Positions 34,361 through 46,053 are shown, counted from the stretch's first letter. The stretch is DNA of 64,000 bases from Bombyx mori (GCF_030269925.1 NC_085127.1:5091501-5155500); one strand, 5' to 3'. Made by a program: numbers and translations. The notes: generated by a model not told the origin, from the letters alone.

Positions 34361-34580
34361 TGGCGGGTAGCCATTATGAAAGATATTTGACAGAGGCCGT
34401 CAAGCTTGCAACGTCGTCAGGTTTGAGCCCCGTGAGCTCACCTACAAGCTCGGCGAATCTAGAATAATCCCTCGAGGTTACTAGAATAGGTAGAAAAAAA
34501 AACATTCGGACCCTCGGTCTACCGAGCAACATCACTCGCTCGGTGGAAAATCTTCCTTCCGTCGTATCCCTACAGAGAGA
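34361..34580. repeat. Unnamed dispersed repeat with hairpin, copy B, split by a Jockey tail
   Basis: Left part GCGGGTAGCCATTATG (34370-34385) and right part CATTCGGACCCTCGGTCTAC (from 34503) match copy A at 20757-20940. The middle (34390-34502) is a Jockey 3' UTR plus poly(A). Confidence 0.65.
34392..34502 (+). mobile_element. Jockey-type LINE 3' terminus with poly(A)
   Basis: TCAGGTTTGAGCCCCGTGAG, GCTCACCTACAAGCTCGG and GGTAGAAAAAAAAA. Confidence 0.78.
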
Positions 34581-34594
34581 AAAAAATATATAAT

Positions 34595-34755
34595 TACAGG
34601 TAACAGGGCGACTTGTGAACCCGCACGGGCAGGTACCGTCATCCTGCATATTTATGCCGCGAAGCAGTAATGCGTTAAATAGTCGAACAGCCGTTATAGT
34701 ATGCAGCTGAGACTTAGATTGTGATGTCTATTGTTACACTTACCACTTAAAACTA
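34595..34755 (+). repeat. Degenerate Bm1 SINE
   Basis: GTGAACCCGCACGGGCAGG, GCGAAGCAGTAATGCG, ACTTACCACTTAAAACTAG. Confidence 0.75.
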
Positions 34756-35029
34756 GATGGACCTAGTTCAGTAGGACCTAGTTCACTACACTTACTATAT
34801 GCGTTGTTTAGTTGTTTTTGCCTCATATAGAGACGGTCTGAATGTTTTGAGCTTTCATATAATGAACTTAGAAGAAGTTTCCACTGAATTTTTGGTTATT
34901 TCGGTTCCATTTGGTCTCACTGTTTGGAGTGTGGAAAAATCTTCAGTATAATTATCACTCATGAGCTGTTGTTAGGCCATTGCTGATGCCCAAATACAGA
35001 AAAATACGATTTTCGGAGGTAAATGCGTA
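34756..35029. other. Unassigned spacer
   Basis: Nothing recognised. Confidence 0.45.
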
Positions 35030-35175
35030 GCTTTTTTTTTTTATCGGGAGGAAATCGCCGTACTTACGGCCTCCACTGGGGATGAAGAAGAAGGACATGT
35101 CATAGCGCTTAGGAAATGCCATGAAGGGGGCTAGTTTTGAAGCCAGATAGTATGTGATAGATAGACAGAGACTTC
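35030..35175 (-). mobile_element. LINE 3'-end fragment (WNELPSTVF family), degenerate
   Basis: T-run then GAAGAAGGACATGTCATAGC and AGGAAATGCCATGAAGGGG, related to the copy at 17.8 kb. Confidence 0.55.
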
Positions 35176-35371
35176 TATCAATGTTACCGTTTTACAGAGA
35201 AATTACACGTCACAATCTATTCGAAGCGAAGGAATAAAGTAGCTTTTTCATAGTATATTTATCACGGTCGGGATCCAATCGTATCTGGGATTCTTGCTGT
35301 TGAATTGATACGCACGGGCAAGGCTAAGTAAACAATAATCGAAATTTAATCATGACCAATTTAATCATGAC

Positions 35372-35838
35372 CATGAATTTTTCTATTGAAATACGTACTC
35401 AACAAATGTTCACGATTGACTTCCATGGTGAAGGAATAGCATCGTGTAATAAAAATTAAACCCGCAATACTATAATTTGCGTAATTACTAGTGGTAGGAC
35501 CTCTTGAATCCGCACGGGTAGGTACCGCCACCCTGCTGTTAAGCAGTAATGCGTTTCGGTTTGAAGGGCGGGGCAGCCGTTGTAACTATACTTGAGACCT
35601 TAGAACCGATATCTCAGCGATAGGCAGCTGCGATAGGCAGCGGCTTGGCTCTGCCCCTGGCATTGCTGAAGTCCATGGGCGACGGTAACCACTCACCATC
35701 AGGTGGGCCGTATGCTCGTCTGCCTACAAGGGCAATAAAAAAAAAAGGTGGGTGGCGGTATTTACGTCGTAGATGTCTATGGGCTCCAGTAACCACTTAA
35801 CACCAGGTGAGCTCGTTCACCCATCTAAGCAATAAAAT
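35372..35838 (+). repeat. Bm1 SINE split by a LINE tail
   Basis: Bm1 from TTTTTCTATTGAAATACG through GCAGCCGTTGTAACTATAC to about 35617, then continuing at GGTGGGTGGCGGTATTTACG (35747) to AAGCAATAAAA. A duplicated ATTTAATCATGACCA sits just left of the boundary. Confidence 0.9.
35618..35746 (+). mobile_element. LINE 3' end (WNELPSTVF family) nested in Bm1
   Basis: GGCAGCGGCTTGGCTCTGCC to CTACAAGGGCAATAAAAAAA, inserted in the ATATCTCAAGGTGGG motif of the host Bm1. Confidence 0.9.
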
Positions 35839-36745
35839 GCCACTATTAACTACTATATTATTATGCCACTATTAACACAAATTAAAATCGACTATAACCT
35901 TGTTAGACCGACGAAAGTTTTTATAAGCAGTGGGTACATTCTTTCTACCTCCTCGTCTCCCTCTTCCATTCTGGAGGCGCCGGAGTCCGACATAACCCGG
36001 GTACATAATTTCTGAAAGTTGAAGATCAATACTGAAAAAAGTTAATAACGAATGGCGCAAGGTGCAGTACAACTATTTGTATTTATATGTCGTACTTGTT
36101 ATTGGATTATTTAAAAAATGTTACAATACTTATTAATAGGGTGAATATGGATCAGGACTTAAATTATCTGACAAGGTCGCGTGCTCTGGTATGTAACAAA
36201 ACGGGCGTTTTTTTACTGTTTTGCTTACGGGATTACCGATTCTCGTTGGATGTTGGTAGATAAATTCTGGATCTCAACTACTATTGTGCCGTCATCCACA
36301 AAATCGTGAGACTTCTGTTTTTTATTCGATTTCAAATTATCCAATTAGACCTCCGCGATGTGCTTCGAACATAACGTAGCCTTTTTATACGCGTCGCCAC
36401 TCGATCTCTTTATGGGGGACGATCTCATTTCAAAATAAACACATTTTTATTCCGATCCCATGCTAATAAAATGCAAATTGGGCCCTTTCGGCTTAGGGTT
36501 AGGCAATTTTCAACAAATGTTTCCTATTGAATTTTATTTGATTTTCTTAATTGCTCAACATTGTTTGCATGTTTCCGTCATTATTTAGGTACAGTTTCAT
36601 GGAAGAATTTGATCGGCGTATGTAATTAGTGTCAGAAAGAAAATTAGTATTGTCATGTAAAGCAGTGCATGTTGGCTTGTTGGCAAATGTTTTATGAAAT
36701 TGTTTTGTTTTTTCTTTGTTTCATTTGGGTCGTTTGTAATTGAAC
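35839..36745. other. Unassigned spacer
   Basis: Short duplication CACTATTAACTAC/CACTATTAACAC at 35840-35880. No gene was seen. Confidence 0.45.
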
Positions 36746-36960
36746 CTTGACTTCGGTTGTCGTAACGATTATTTCATACATGCTATTAGATAGCGGGTAT
36801 TACTTTAAACTAGTATGCAGTAGCTCAAAGTAATACCCGCTATCTAATACCATGTATGAAATAACCGCTACGGCAGCCGAAGTCAAGCTTCATAGCGGGT
36901 ATTACTTTGAGCTACTGCATACTAGCTTAAAGTAATACCCGCTATCTAATACCATGTAAT
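36746..36960. repeat. Foldback element: nested inverted repeats
   Basis: 36746-36887 forms a long hairpin: CTTGACTTCGGTTGTCGTAA pairs with the sequence ending at 36887, and the inner arms AGATAGCGGGTATTACTTT pair with AAAGTAATACCCGCTATCT. A second inverted copy of the inner hairpin follows at 36891-36956. No coding sequence; it resembles a foldback/MITE-type repeat. Confidence 0.9.
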
Positions 36961-37102
36961 AAAAAATTAAAAAACTTTGAGCTACTAATTGTGTGCATCT
37001 GTACGGGCATAGGTACCTGTTTGCTCCGAAATATTCAATTGCAATTGATATTTTAAGGTCCAATAATTTAACGCTAGGGAACCGTGAATTTGTTTATCAA
37101 CT

Positions 37103-37556
37103 TAAGTCGTCGTGGCCTAAAGGATAAGACGTCCGGTGCATTCGTATGAAGCGATGCATCAGTGTTCGAATCCCGCAGGCGGGTACCAATTTTTCTAATG
37201 AAATACGTACTCAACAAATGTTCACGATTTACTTCCACGGTGAAGGAATAACATCGTGTAATAAAAATCAAACCCGCAAAATTATAATTTGCGTAATCAC
37301 TGGTGGTAGGACCTCTTGGGAGTCCGCGCGGGTAGGTACCACCACCCCGCCTATTTCCGCCGTGAAGCAGTAATGCGTTTCGGTTCGAAGGGTAGGGTAG
37401 CCGTTGTAACTATACTGAGACCTTAGAACTTATATCTCGAGGTGGGTGGCGCATTTACGTTGTAGATGTCTATGGGCTCCAGTAACCACTTAACATCAGG
37501 TGGGCTGTGAGCTCGTCCATCCATCTAAGCAATAAAAAAAAAAAAAATAAAAAAAA
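37103..37556 (+). repeat. Bm1 SINE, full length
   Basis: The complete tRNA-derived head (A-box-like TGGCCTAAAGG, B-box-like TGTTCGAATCC) is followed by the Bm1 body and a long A-rich tail. One of the least damaged copies here. Confidence 0.95.
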
Positions 37557-37913
37557 AAAAAATCGCAATCACATACAGTATCACAAGTTCGTAAAGCCTA
37601 AAACACAGAGACTGCTATGCCAGGCTGCCGACATGATACCGGTGTGAATAGAACGCAGTTGCTTTTCGAACTATTCGACTGCACAGAGCCAGTGAAACAT
37701 TAATCGGAAACAAGCTGCATTGACTTGAGACCGCAGAGCTGTAAAGTTCAATTATTTGAACAATAAAACGTTCTCTCATTGTGGGTTTATGCTCACAGTT
37801 TCAATCGCAAATGTCGGGGTGTTACAAATATTAGTGCTGCCAAAGCAATCGGAGAGACTCCTACTTAAATTTTATAAATTTAATGACTGTTAAATTTTGT
37901 TTTTAGATTTTAA
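37557..37913. other. Unassigned spacer
   Basis: Nothing recognised. Confidence 0.45.
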
Positions 37914-38090
37914 TCTATACTAATATTATAAAGCCGAAGAGTTTGTTTGTTTGTTTGTTTGTTTGTTTGAACGCGCTAATCTCAGGAACTCCCGGTCCCA
38001 TTTGAAAAATTCTTTCAGTGTTAGCCCATTTATTGAGGAAGGCTATGTAACATCACGGTAAGACCAATACAAGTGGAGCACCAATAAAGA
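37914..38090 (+). mobile_element. Helitron-like 5' end with (GTTT)n
   Basis: Starts TCTATACTAATATTATAAAG after A, then (GTTT)n at 37942-37970 and GAACGCGCTAATCTCAGG. The 3' end is not found; this arrangement is common in insect repeats but the class is uncertain. Confidence 0.45.
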
Positions 38091-38908
38091 ATGTTTCAAA
38101 ATAGGAGTTTAAATTATTGTTCCATAACATTCTATAATTAAAAAATATGTTCACTTTCTACGTAAATGAAGTGGGGGGTAAAATTTTGCATTATTCCAAA
38201 GTAACTATTGGATATCCTTTCATATCCTACCTATCACTTGATACTGATACTGGATATCCTATCACTTCTGTTTATAGCATTGAAAACAATCTAGTATTAA
38301 TGCAAAGCTCTTTACAAGTAGTTTCCTGATGCCTCTCTGTATAAACATACCTTTGAACGCTTTGAGCCCGCGTAGCCACACCGTCTCCTACAAATTATAC
38401 TCAAGACGTACGTTATCCGACATTTTCTGTTTCATAAATCTCAATTTAGAGGCAGTGCGCCGGTGAATAGGCTCGTTAGTCATAAATAACCGAAGTCTGG
38501 TCGTTAACTCTCATTCAACAGACTGGCGTGGTGCCGGGGAATAGAGGGCGCCTCTCAATTTTTTCGCCCACAAACTTTAAATTTCACTTTGGCGGTACTT
38601 TGCAGACTTTTATGTTGGTAAGATATGCTTACTGCCTTTTGTTTTTTGGTCGTAGTTACGAAAGTATTTATGAGTCTTTCAGGTTTCATTACGTAATGGA
38701 ATATGGGAAACTGGCCCTAACATGTAATTTGTATGAAAGAAAGAAAGATGACGAATAATGTGCGATTAACTGATCCGAAATTCATATTTTCTTTGTAGAA
38801 TCATGATTTTGGGAAGTCTTAAGTCTTTTTGTCAATCAATAATGGATGGGGTTAGAATTGCGAGTAACTATTGTTGTTAAATCTTATACCTTTAAACAAG
38901 AAATTCTT
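38091..38908. other. Unassigned spacer
   Basis: A local ATCCTATCACTTCTG/ATCCTACCTATCACTTG near-repeat at 38220-38270. No gene was seen. Confidence 0.45.
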
Positions 38909-39186
38909 GTATATATATTTATATATAATCTGAATCTCGGAAACGGCTCCAACTATTTTCATAAAATTTAGTATACAGGGAATTTCGGGGGCGATAAATC
39001 GATCTAGCTACGATTTATTTTCAGAAAATGTTGTTTTATTCGTGTTTTCAATAATCAAATCTTCCCGACGTCTATTGGTGAATAATAATACTATTTTTCT
39101 TAAGTGAGGGCAATTAACCGCTTTAAAGATAAACAAGATGGCGATATCAAAAAAAAAAAAACGAGCGAAGCTCTGTCATCATCTAG
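38909..39186 (+). mobile_element. Helitron-like non-autonomous element, third family
   Basis: ATCTGAATCTCGGAAACGGC near the left end and GAGCGAAGCTCTGTCATCAT ending CTAG before T (39183-39186). The interior has TTTCGGGGGCGATAAATCG. Confidence 0.5.
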
Positions 39187-39881
39187 TGAATATTAATTGA
39201 CGTTATATTATCTATAAATTCATTTAATATCACTTATTTTTTTCTACCAGAATTACACATTACAGCATCAACATTGCAGAAATATAATGTTTTTAAATAA
39301 TTTATGTTTCAAAACATATTTACGAGTTAAAAGCTTTTGGATGTCAGGTTTTTGGGGTGTAAAATGTTAATGTTTGTACATATTGTGCGTATTTTACGGT
39401 GATATTACTTGTACACTGCGAGCCGGTTCTGTTTCGTAACGTTTCACGATCTAATAAAGCTTACACTATACAACTCTGAAGTCATAACATTAAGAGGAAA
39501 TTATTGTTATTATGAAACATGAATAGTGGGAAATTACTTAATGTACAAACATTGAACTTCGGTTAACAGATTTTCACATTGAACAAGCATGTTAGGTATG
39601 AACATGTGAGTTAGTTCCCTAAGGGATCTAAATTGAGAACAGATCTGAACTGGTGTATGTGTTCGTTCGCTAAATATTTGAATACGCAAAGCTTTGAAAT
39701 AATATACGTAAAATAATTTAGAACACAGAAATAGTCGAAGTACAATACCGGGAGCCACAAGCTCTATTAGATGGGAAGATCTGACTATCAGCACTCCTGT
39801 ACACACACAGCGCGTGCGTTCACCAGTGGCTATTGGTAAGTCATCGATTTTGTTATTACCAGATTTTGTTTGGTTTTTATT
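39187..39881. other. Unassigned spacer
   Basis: AT-rich; open frame 39534-39806 (-) has no recognisable domain. Confidence 0.45.
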
Positions 39882-40130
39882 TATTTATTTCTTATTGCTT
39901 AGATGGGTGGACGAGCTCACAGCCCACCTGGTGTTAAGTGGTTACTGGAGCCCATAGACATCTACAACGTAAATGCGCCACCCACCTCGAGATATAAGTT
40001 CTAAGGTCTCAGTATAGTTACAACGGCTACCCCACCCTTCGAACCGAAACGCATTACTGCTTCACGGCGGAAATAGGCGAGGTGGTGGTACCTACCCGTG
40101 CGGACTCCCAAGAGGTCCTACCACCAGTGA
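39882..40130 (-). repeat. Bm1 SINE, short form
   Basis: TTATTGCTTAGATGGGTGG to CCTACCACCAGTG, the common short-form boundary. Confidence 0.94.
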
Positions 40131-40158
40131 ATTGTGTTTTTGTGTGCAATAAAGTATA

Positions 40159-40208
<50 letters not shown>

Positions 40209-40210
40209 AA
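40131..40210 (+). repeat. (TC)n microsatellite behind AATAAAGTATA
   Basis: TGTGCAATAAAGTATATTT leads into about 48 bp of TC repeats, the same arrangement as at 15.8 kb. Confidence 0.9.
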
Positions 40211-40754
40211 AATACTAATTGCTATAATTGCTAAAACGTGTTTTAATTAAAAATGAAATGTTTAAAATAATTAAAATTATGAAATATACTTAAGAATTAT
40301 TTATTCAAAGTGTATAAAAACCTTAATTGATGAATACGCGTTGACGTTATTACAGTACGGGGCGTTCCGGGAATATAATAAATTACCTTATAACTGTTAT
40401 TTATGGGTTACCTACCTTCAGCCTCGACTCCAACTACCGTATAGATAGTTCAGAGGAAATATTTTATGATTTATGTATAGAGAAACCAATCGGTTTGGGT
40501 ATTAGACGAAATCTATATATATTACGCACACTGTGAAGGAATAACACTAGTGCGGTGCTATCACAATGTGGTCTATACTTAGAGTATCACAATCTAGTCT
40601 CTTTTTGTAACGAAGACAGTTTTTTTTTTGATTCTTCTGTTTGTAATCTTCTTCTTCTCGTCTTGCATTCGTAACCACTGTTATAGCATAACATGAGACT
40701 TGAGGTAATTTAAGTTGTAATGTCTATGAACTTTCAAGAGATTTTTTTAAATTT
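40211..40754. other. Unassigned spacer
   Basis: Nothing recognised. Confidence 0.45.
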
Positions 40755-40955
40755 GTTTTTATTGCTTAGATGGGTGGACGAGCTCACAGCCCACCTGGTG
40801 TTAAGTGGTTACTGGAGCTCATAGACATCCACAAAGTAAATGCGCCACCCACCTTGAGATATAAGTTCTAATGTCTCAAGTATAGTTACAACGGCAGCCC
40901 CACCCTTCAAACCGAAACGCATTACTGCTTCACGGCAGAAATAGGCAGGGCGGCA
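40755..40955 (-). repeat. Bm1 SINE, truncated
   Basis: Canonical tail and body; stops at AGAAATAGGCAGGGCGG, then unrelated DNA to 41090. Confidence 0.93.
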
Positions 40956-41091
40956 GAGTAGGATGTATTAGGTTTTACCGGGATTATCCCGGGGCACGAG
41001 TTGTCGATGCCATTTAAGCGGGCATCGGATTGCCTGCCGATTACCACCGGTACGTATTTTTGTGAAGAAATCGTGAGTGATGCGCTTCAAG

Positions 41092-41530
41092 CGAAGTCGT
41101 CGTGGTCTAAAGGATAAGACGTCTGGTGCATTCGTATCTTGCGATGTAACGGTGTTCGAATCCCGCAGGCGGGTACCAATTTTTCTAATGAAATACGTAC
41201 TTAACAGATGTTCATGGTTGACTTCCACGGTGAACGAATAACATCGTGTAATAAAAATCAAACCCGCAAATTTATAATTTGCGTAATTACTAGTGGTAGA
41301 AGCTCTTCTGAGTCCGCACGGGTAGGTAGACACCGCCTATTTCTACCGTGAAGCAGTAATGCGTTTCGGTTTGAAGGGTGGGGCAGTCGTTTTAACTATA
41401 CTGAGACCTTAGAACTTATATGTCAAAGTAGGTGGCGCATTTACGTTGTAGATGTATATGGGCTCCGGTAACCACTTGACACCAGGTGGGCTGTGAGCTC
41501 GTCCAACGATCTAAGCAATAAAAAAAAAAG
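41092..41530 (+). repeat. Bm1 SINE, full length
   Basis: AAGTCGTCGTGGTCTAAAGG head to AAGCAATAAAAAAAAA tail; carries a few short deletions in the GTAGGTACCACC region. Confidence 0.94.
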
Positions 41531-42098
41531 CGAAACGTGTCACTTCCTCCACCACCTACGTTTTTTGAGTTTTGTCTCACATGAAGCCCAGACCTCTACC
41601 TCCTGCGAATTCTTCCTAATCTGAAAAACAGTGGAAATCGTAAGCATATAATATTTCCATGTAGAGAAACAACAAATAATGATCTGTTAGCTAACGTGCT
41701 GTTTTTATTTGTTATAGACACCGCTGAAAGTAAAATTCTATTACTAGTTACTAGATAAAACTAAACGAATGTCGCAAGGTTAATTGTTGAAGCCGTGTTA
41801 TTAAAATCTGCGTTATAATACAACGGACACAGTAATTAGACGGATTTTGTCAATCGTGTCCATTTAATATCCAAATTACGAACTAAGGACCGGCTTAAGC
41901 AGTATAATATCACAGAGTAGGGGCTTTTTTAAACGATCAATTATCGTTAGGGATTAATTGATATTATTATTGAGGATTTCGCAGTGATTGGACTAAAGAT
42001 TGAGTGAGTTGAAATATGTGTTATATTTTTATCATCACATATATGTATTTACTATCTAGATCTTTTATTATCGTAAAAATAAAAGAAAATATTTTTTA
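41531..42098. other. Unassigned spacer
   Basis: Nothing recognised. Confidence 0.45.
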
Positions 42099-42662
42099 CT
42101 AGCTAACCCGGCAGACTTCGTAGCTTCTCAATCGATAAATAAAAGACCTAAATTTTTGTATAAAATAAACATAAAACAAACAAAAGGAATCCGTCCGACG
42201 GAGGAGACATCCAAGAAAAAACAAAATTGCTATTTTTATTTAATTCTGAGCATTTTCATATTTATCTACCTTTTAAACCTTCTCTGGACTTCCACAAATA
42301 ATTTATGACCAAAATTAGCCAAATCCGTCCAGCCGTTCTCGAGTTTAAGTGAGACTAACGAACATCATTCTCTCAGCAGTACTCTCTTACTGGTGGTAGG
42401 ACCTTTTGGGAGTCCGCAGGGGTAGGTACCACCACCCTACCTATCTATTTCTGCCGTGAAGCAGTAATGCGTTTCAGTTTGAAGGGTGGGGCAGCCGTTG
42501 TAACTATACTGAGACGTTAGAACTTATATCTCAAGGTGGGTGGCGCATTTACGTTGTAGATGTCTATGGGCTCCAGTAACCACTTAACACCAGGTGGGCT
42601 GTGAGCTCGTCCACCCATCTAAGCAATAAATTAAAAAAAAACAGCAATTCATTTTTATTATT
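42099..42662 (-). mobile_element. Helitron-like element interrupted by Bm1
   Basis: On + it starts CTAGCTAACCCGGCAGACTT and proceeds to GAGACTAACGAACA. It resumes after the Bm1 insertion with ACAGCAATTCATTTTTA. The order matches the copy at 14361-14663. Confidence 0.65.
42393..42642 (+). repeat. Bm1 SINE, short form, nested
   Basis: TTACTGGTGGTAGGACCTTT to AAGCAATAAATTAAAAAAAA, inside the Helitron-like element. Confidence 0.93.
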
Positions 42663-42844
42663 ACATTCATCGGTAGAAGACGTATTTTATTTTTATTGTA
42701 TGACTAGCGTACGAGCGGTCGAGCTCGCGAGTAAGCTGGTATTAAATTGTTACTGGAACTTGGAGACAAATGAATGCAGCTACTTTCAGACAAGTGATCT
42801 AAGTGTTAACGTTATAGTATGTCGGCTGTTACTTCACGAAGCTA

Positions 42845-42960
42845 AGGCTCTTCTTATTAGCCCACAGACGTCCACTGCTAGACATTGACTACCCCCAAGC
42901 CTCGCCACAAAGACCGGTCCTGCGCTGCCAAGGATCGCAGCAAATGAAATCGTACGTGAA
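42845..42960 (-). mobile_element. RTE-type LINE 3' terminus
   Basis: Antisense of the RTE tail: AGCCCACAGACGTCCACTGC and CCTCGCCACAAAGACCGGTC, matching 10.1 kb. Confidence 0.75.
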
Positions 42961-43099
42961 ACAATGATGCAGCGGGAGAGTCACGAGCGTCAGCAATGAG
43001 GAAAGAGATGCGAAGTGGAGAAGGAGATATCGGGTATTCGATGCATTCAAATCGGAAAAATATGAATGCTTCTTACTTCTTCATGGCCGAAGTTCCGGA

Positions 43100-43345
43100 A
43101 TACGTATTAAGTACGTATTTCAGTAGAAAAATTGGAATCTACTTGAAAGATTTTTAAACCGGCATAGTGGCATCGCTCAATATGAATACACCAGATCGTC
43201 TTATTTTCTAAGCCCATTTCGAAGCATACCCAAAATTCATTCAGAGGCATAGTTAAGTCAATTCCAAATATTTAATAATTTGTTCTTCTTCTTCTTTGTC
43301 GTTTCCTCATTACTGAGGGCCGTGATCACCTTGGTCCAGTTTTTA
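43100..43345 (-). repeat. Bm1 head remnant and LINE tail remnant
   Basis: 43105-43225: ACGTATTTCAGTAGAAAAATT and following, a degenerate Bm1 head. 43285-43345: TCGTTTCCTCATTACTGAGG, the 3' end of the LINE seen at 33.8 kb. Confidence 0.65.
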
Positions 43346-43998
43346 AACATATTTTTAATTTGTTAATTACAATTTGTGTTGTTAATGTACATAAACAGGT
43401 CTGCTGGAAGAGATTTCTTAAAGAAATTAAGCAGTGCCTTTGTACGTAATTTTCATATCACTCTCTACTATGTCTTCTTTTCTGTGTGTACATAAATAAA
43501 TAAATAATAAATAAATAAATAATTTTTTAAACACATTATAATGTTTTTCTTTTCGTTTGTTTTAACTTTATTTAGTCACAAATGTCATAATAATATTATG
43601 TAAGTACATTCATCTTATCAGTTACCCTAAAAAGATGCTGATTAGATTTTATTTATTAATTTTTTTACTTTACTTATACTACATACTTTCATAAGAGTTA
43701 CAATTTATTTGCTGAAAAACAATTTAATTACAATGTTAAGATAGCAAAGTTTAATACACCTTGAAGTGTTAACGATAGAACTTAATGATGCCTTCAGCGT
43801 AGTATCTTAATAAAAGTAAGTTTAAGCATATTTCCCTTTAGATACAGTTTGAAAACACAAAGCAGTGAATATCAGTACTGCACTGTCATTTTAAGCAAAA
43901 GTTGTATTGTCGTATCCGGACACGACAAATGAAACGAAAGCGCGCCATCTAGTGGGTGAGAGCCGCAACTACACGTCAAACGTCATCTACAGTCGGTA
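43346..43998. other. Unassigned AT-rich DNA
   Basis: (AAAT)n-like tract at 43490-43530. No gene was seen. Confidence 0.5.
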
Positions 43999-44226
43999 TC
44001 ATTGCGCCACTTTGAGAAGGCGGCACGACATGAGAACCCTCTGGTCATGGCCACTGGAAATTACATATCCGATCCTGTAGATCGAATGGTAAATAGTCGA
44101 AGCCGCCCAAAACACGTCATTACGGATCCTCCCGATCCGTTAACGGTGCTTTTAGGTACCACAAGCACCGGTCACCGTCCTCGTCGAACCCGTCGCTTGC
44201 GACGAAGGGCTCGACAAGCGAATTAA
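43999..44226 (+). pseudogene. Jockey-clade LINE ORF2 extreme C-terminus
   Basis: The 74-residue frame MRHFEKAARHENPLVMATGN and onward aligns with the C-terminal third of the protein at 747-1307 (YFDKAMRHDNCLIVAA; ending in an Arg-rich TRRTRQRVRR-type tail). It keeps the DPPDPLTVLL block just before the basic tail. Everything upstream, including RT, is missing, so the ATG is an internal methionine and not a real start. The 3' UTR continues to 44432. Confidence 0.85.
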
Positions 44227-44432
44227 CCCTACGACACAGCCCACTGAGTTTCTCACCGGATCTTCTCAGTGGGTCGCGTTTCCGATCCGGTGGTAGATTC
44301 TGCGGAGCACTGTTTTTTATAGGGCCAGTGTTAGCAACACTCCGGTTTGAGCCCCGTAAGCTCACCTAGTAGTTAAGATTACGCTGAAATAGCCTCTCAA
44401 GGCTATCAGCTTAGGTAGGGAAAAAAATCGAG
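44227..44432 (+). mobile_element. Jockey-type LINE 3' UTR with poly(A)
   Basis: Hairpin arms at 44240-44248 and 44265-44273; ends AGCTTAGGTAGGGAAAAAAA. Confidence 0.88.
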
Positions 44433-45479
44433 ACACATAAATTCGTTGCCTGACTTTGGAAGAGTGAAGACGTCTCGGAACTGTCATCGTTTTGTGTTGC
44501 GCAATGTCTTTGTACGATAACCCACCGTGCGTCCACAATATAAAAAAAAAAAATTATCAAGATATCGACCCCTTCTGCGACATATAGAAGAATGTGGATT
44601 GTAGAATTAATGAAGCTATAATCGGCTAATAAGACGTATGTAAGCCTGGAAAATTTTTGGTTAAGTTTGTGAAGAGATTGGTCTTAAGTAGTGCAAGTGT
44701 TAGTATGGAATTCGTGGCGCCCTTTTGGACCGTTGACGTCATTGTTCAAAATTTGGGCTCTATAGCATGAAATATAAGTTAAAAACTGATTGTGTTTTTG
44801 TTATCGCTTGTTTCGTCGATTGTTTATAGTAAGACAATAAAAAAACAAACAAACTGTATCCTCGCACGTAGTGGTTTCAATTCGATCATTACTTATATTC
44901 TTTTAAACTAGTTCTTATTTGCGAAAATCTCGTTCCGTAAATCTGTCCTTAGCATTGCTGTAGGTTTACCCACTTTTTGTCATTGTCATTTGTTATTCTG
45001 TATTCCATGAAGGCTATATCCAATGATTACTTTGATCTTCATTACTGTATCTTCTCATACAACATTACAAAATGCTGTGAAATTGAGCAATTTTAATTTC
45101 GAAACTCGTCTTATACGAGCCTCAGTGTTTCTAGTTCGTACGTTGTTCAAAGTTGCGGCCGAGTTTGTTGTCGGTAATTAGGTTGAAGTAATTACGTTAA
45201 TGCCATTCATTCAGACGTTCCCGCTAATGAAAGTAAACGAATCATCTGTCGTTTCGTGAATAGCTAACTTTTAATTTTGTTTACTGAATGCATCTCCGGC
45301 GATATGGCGTAATTTCATAATCGATGCCCGTTTTGTGAGATACGGACATTTGTTGCTTTTGTTAAATTATTAGATAGGTCTATTCGCTATAATGAAGGTA
45401 TTAATCACGAGATTATGATATGCTACGGGATGGGTGATATAGTAAACGTCATTCTGACTCAAAATTACTCGTTTTTTAT
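44433..45479. other. Unassigned spacer
   Basis: About 1 kb, no recognised repeat or exon. Confidence 0.45.
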
Positions 45480-45740
45480 AAATATATAAATACAATTGGA
45501 AACAAACCCTAATTTGGGTTTGTGGAGTATTGAAATTAAGATTATCTGTGCTATGGGTACGAGAGACCGACATACATACTTATATACGTATAAATATATA
45601 AATATTTACATAATAAACAACCAGACAAAGAGCATACAAATCTGTCATGACACGAATGTTTTCCCGATTTGGAAATTGACCCCATGAACCTCTGCGCAAG
45701 AGTCAGGAGCGTTAACTAGCGCGCCACAGAATCAGTTAAA
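45480..45740 (-). repeat. tRNA-derived SINE, third family
   Basis: On the minus strand the head reads TGGCGCGCTAGTTAACGCTC (A-box side) and AGGTTCATGGGGTC (degenerate B-box). The body includes GTCGGTCTCTCGTACCCATA. Single copy here; the body boundary is uncertain. Confidence 0.6.
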
Positions 45741-46053
45741 GTATTTATTTATTGATTTATTGTTTATTTTAGTTAAACGATGATTGGTCCTAGAATTTGT
45801 TTCCAAGTTTATTTATTTCGCTACTATTAGGTATTATAGATGGGAACATAACAATAAACCCATACAACCAAGAGAAACCAATCTAGGGACACGTACTGTG
45901 GACGTATCCAAACTTAATGTGTGTAAAAGGGCACTTCTAGTACCATATTCTTTGGTTTGTAATTGATGTAAACGAATTCTATTTACGTTCCAGATTTCTA
46001 GACAAACATCGCGGTAGCTAGACGGACACGCTCTTGACCAATCATATGCCTTA
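45741..46053. other. Unassigned spacer
   Basis: A 60-residue open frame (45784-45966) has no recognisable domain. Confidence 0.45.

Noticed and set aside
37104..37190. tRNA-like start of a Bm1 copy
   Set aside because: Part of a dispersed SINE found in full length at several other positions.
40158..40208. CRISPR-like or satellite array
   Set aside because: It is a simple (TC)n microsatellite.
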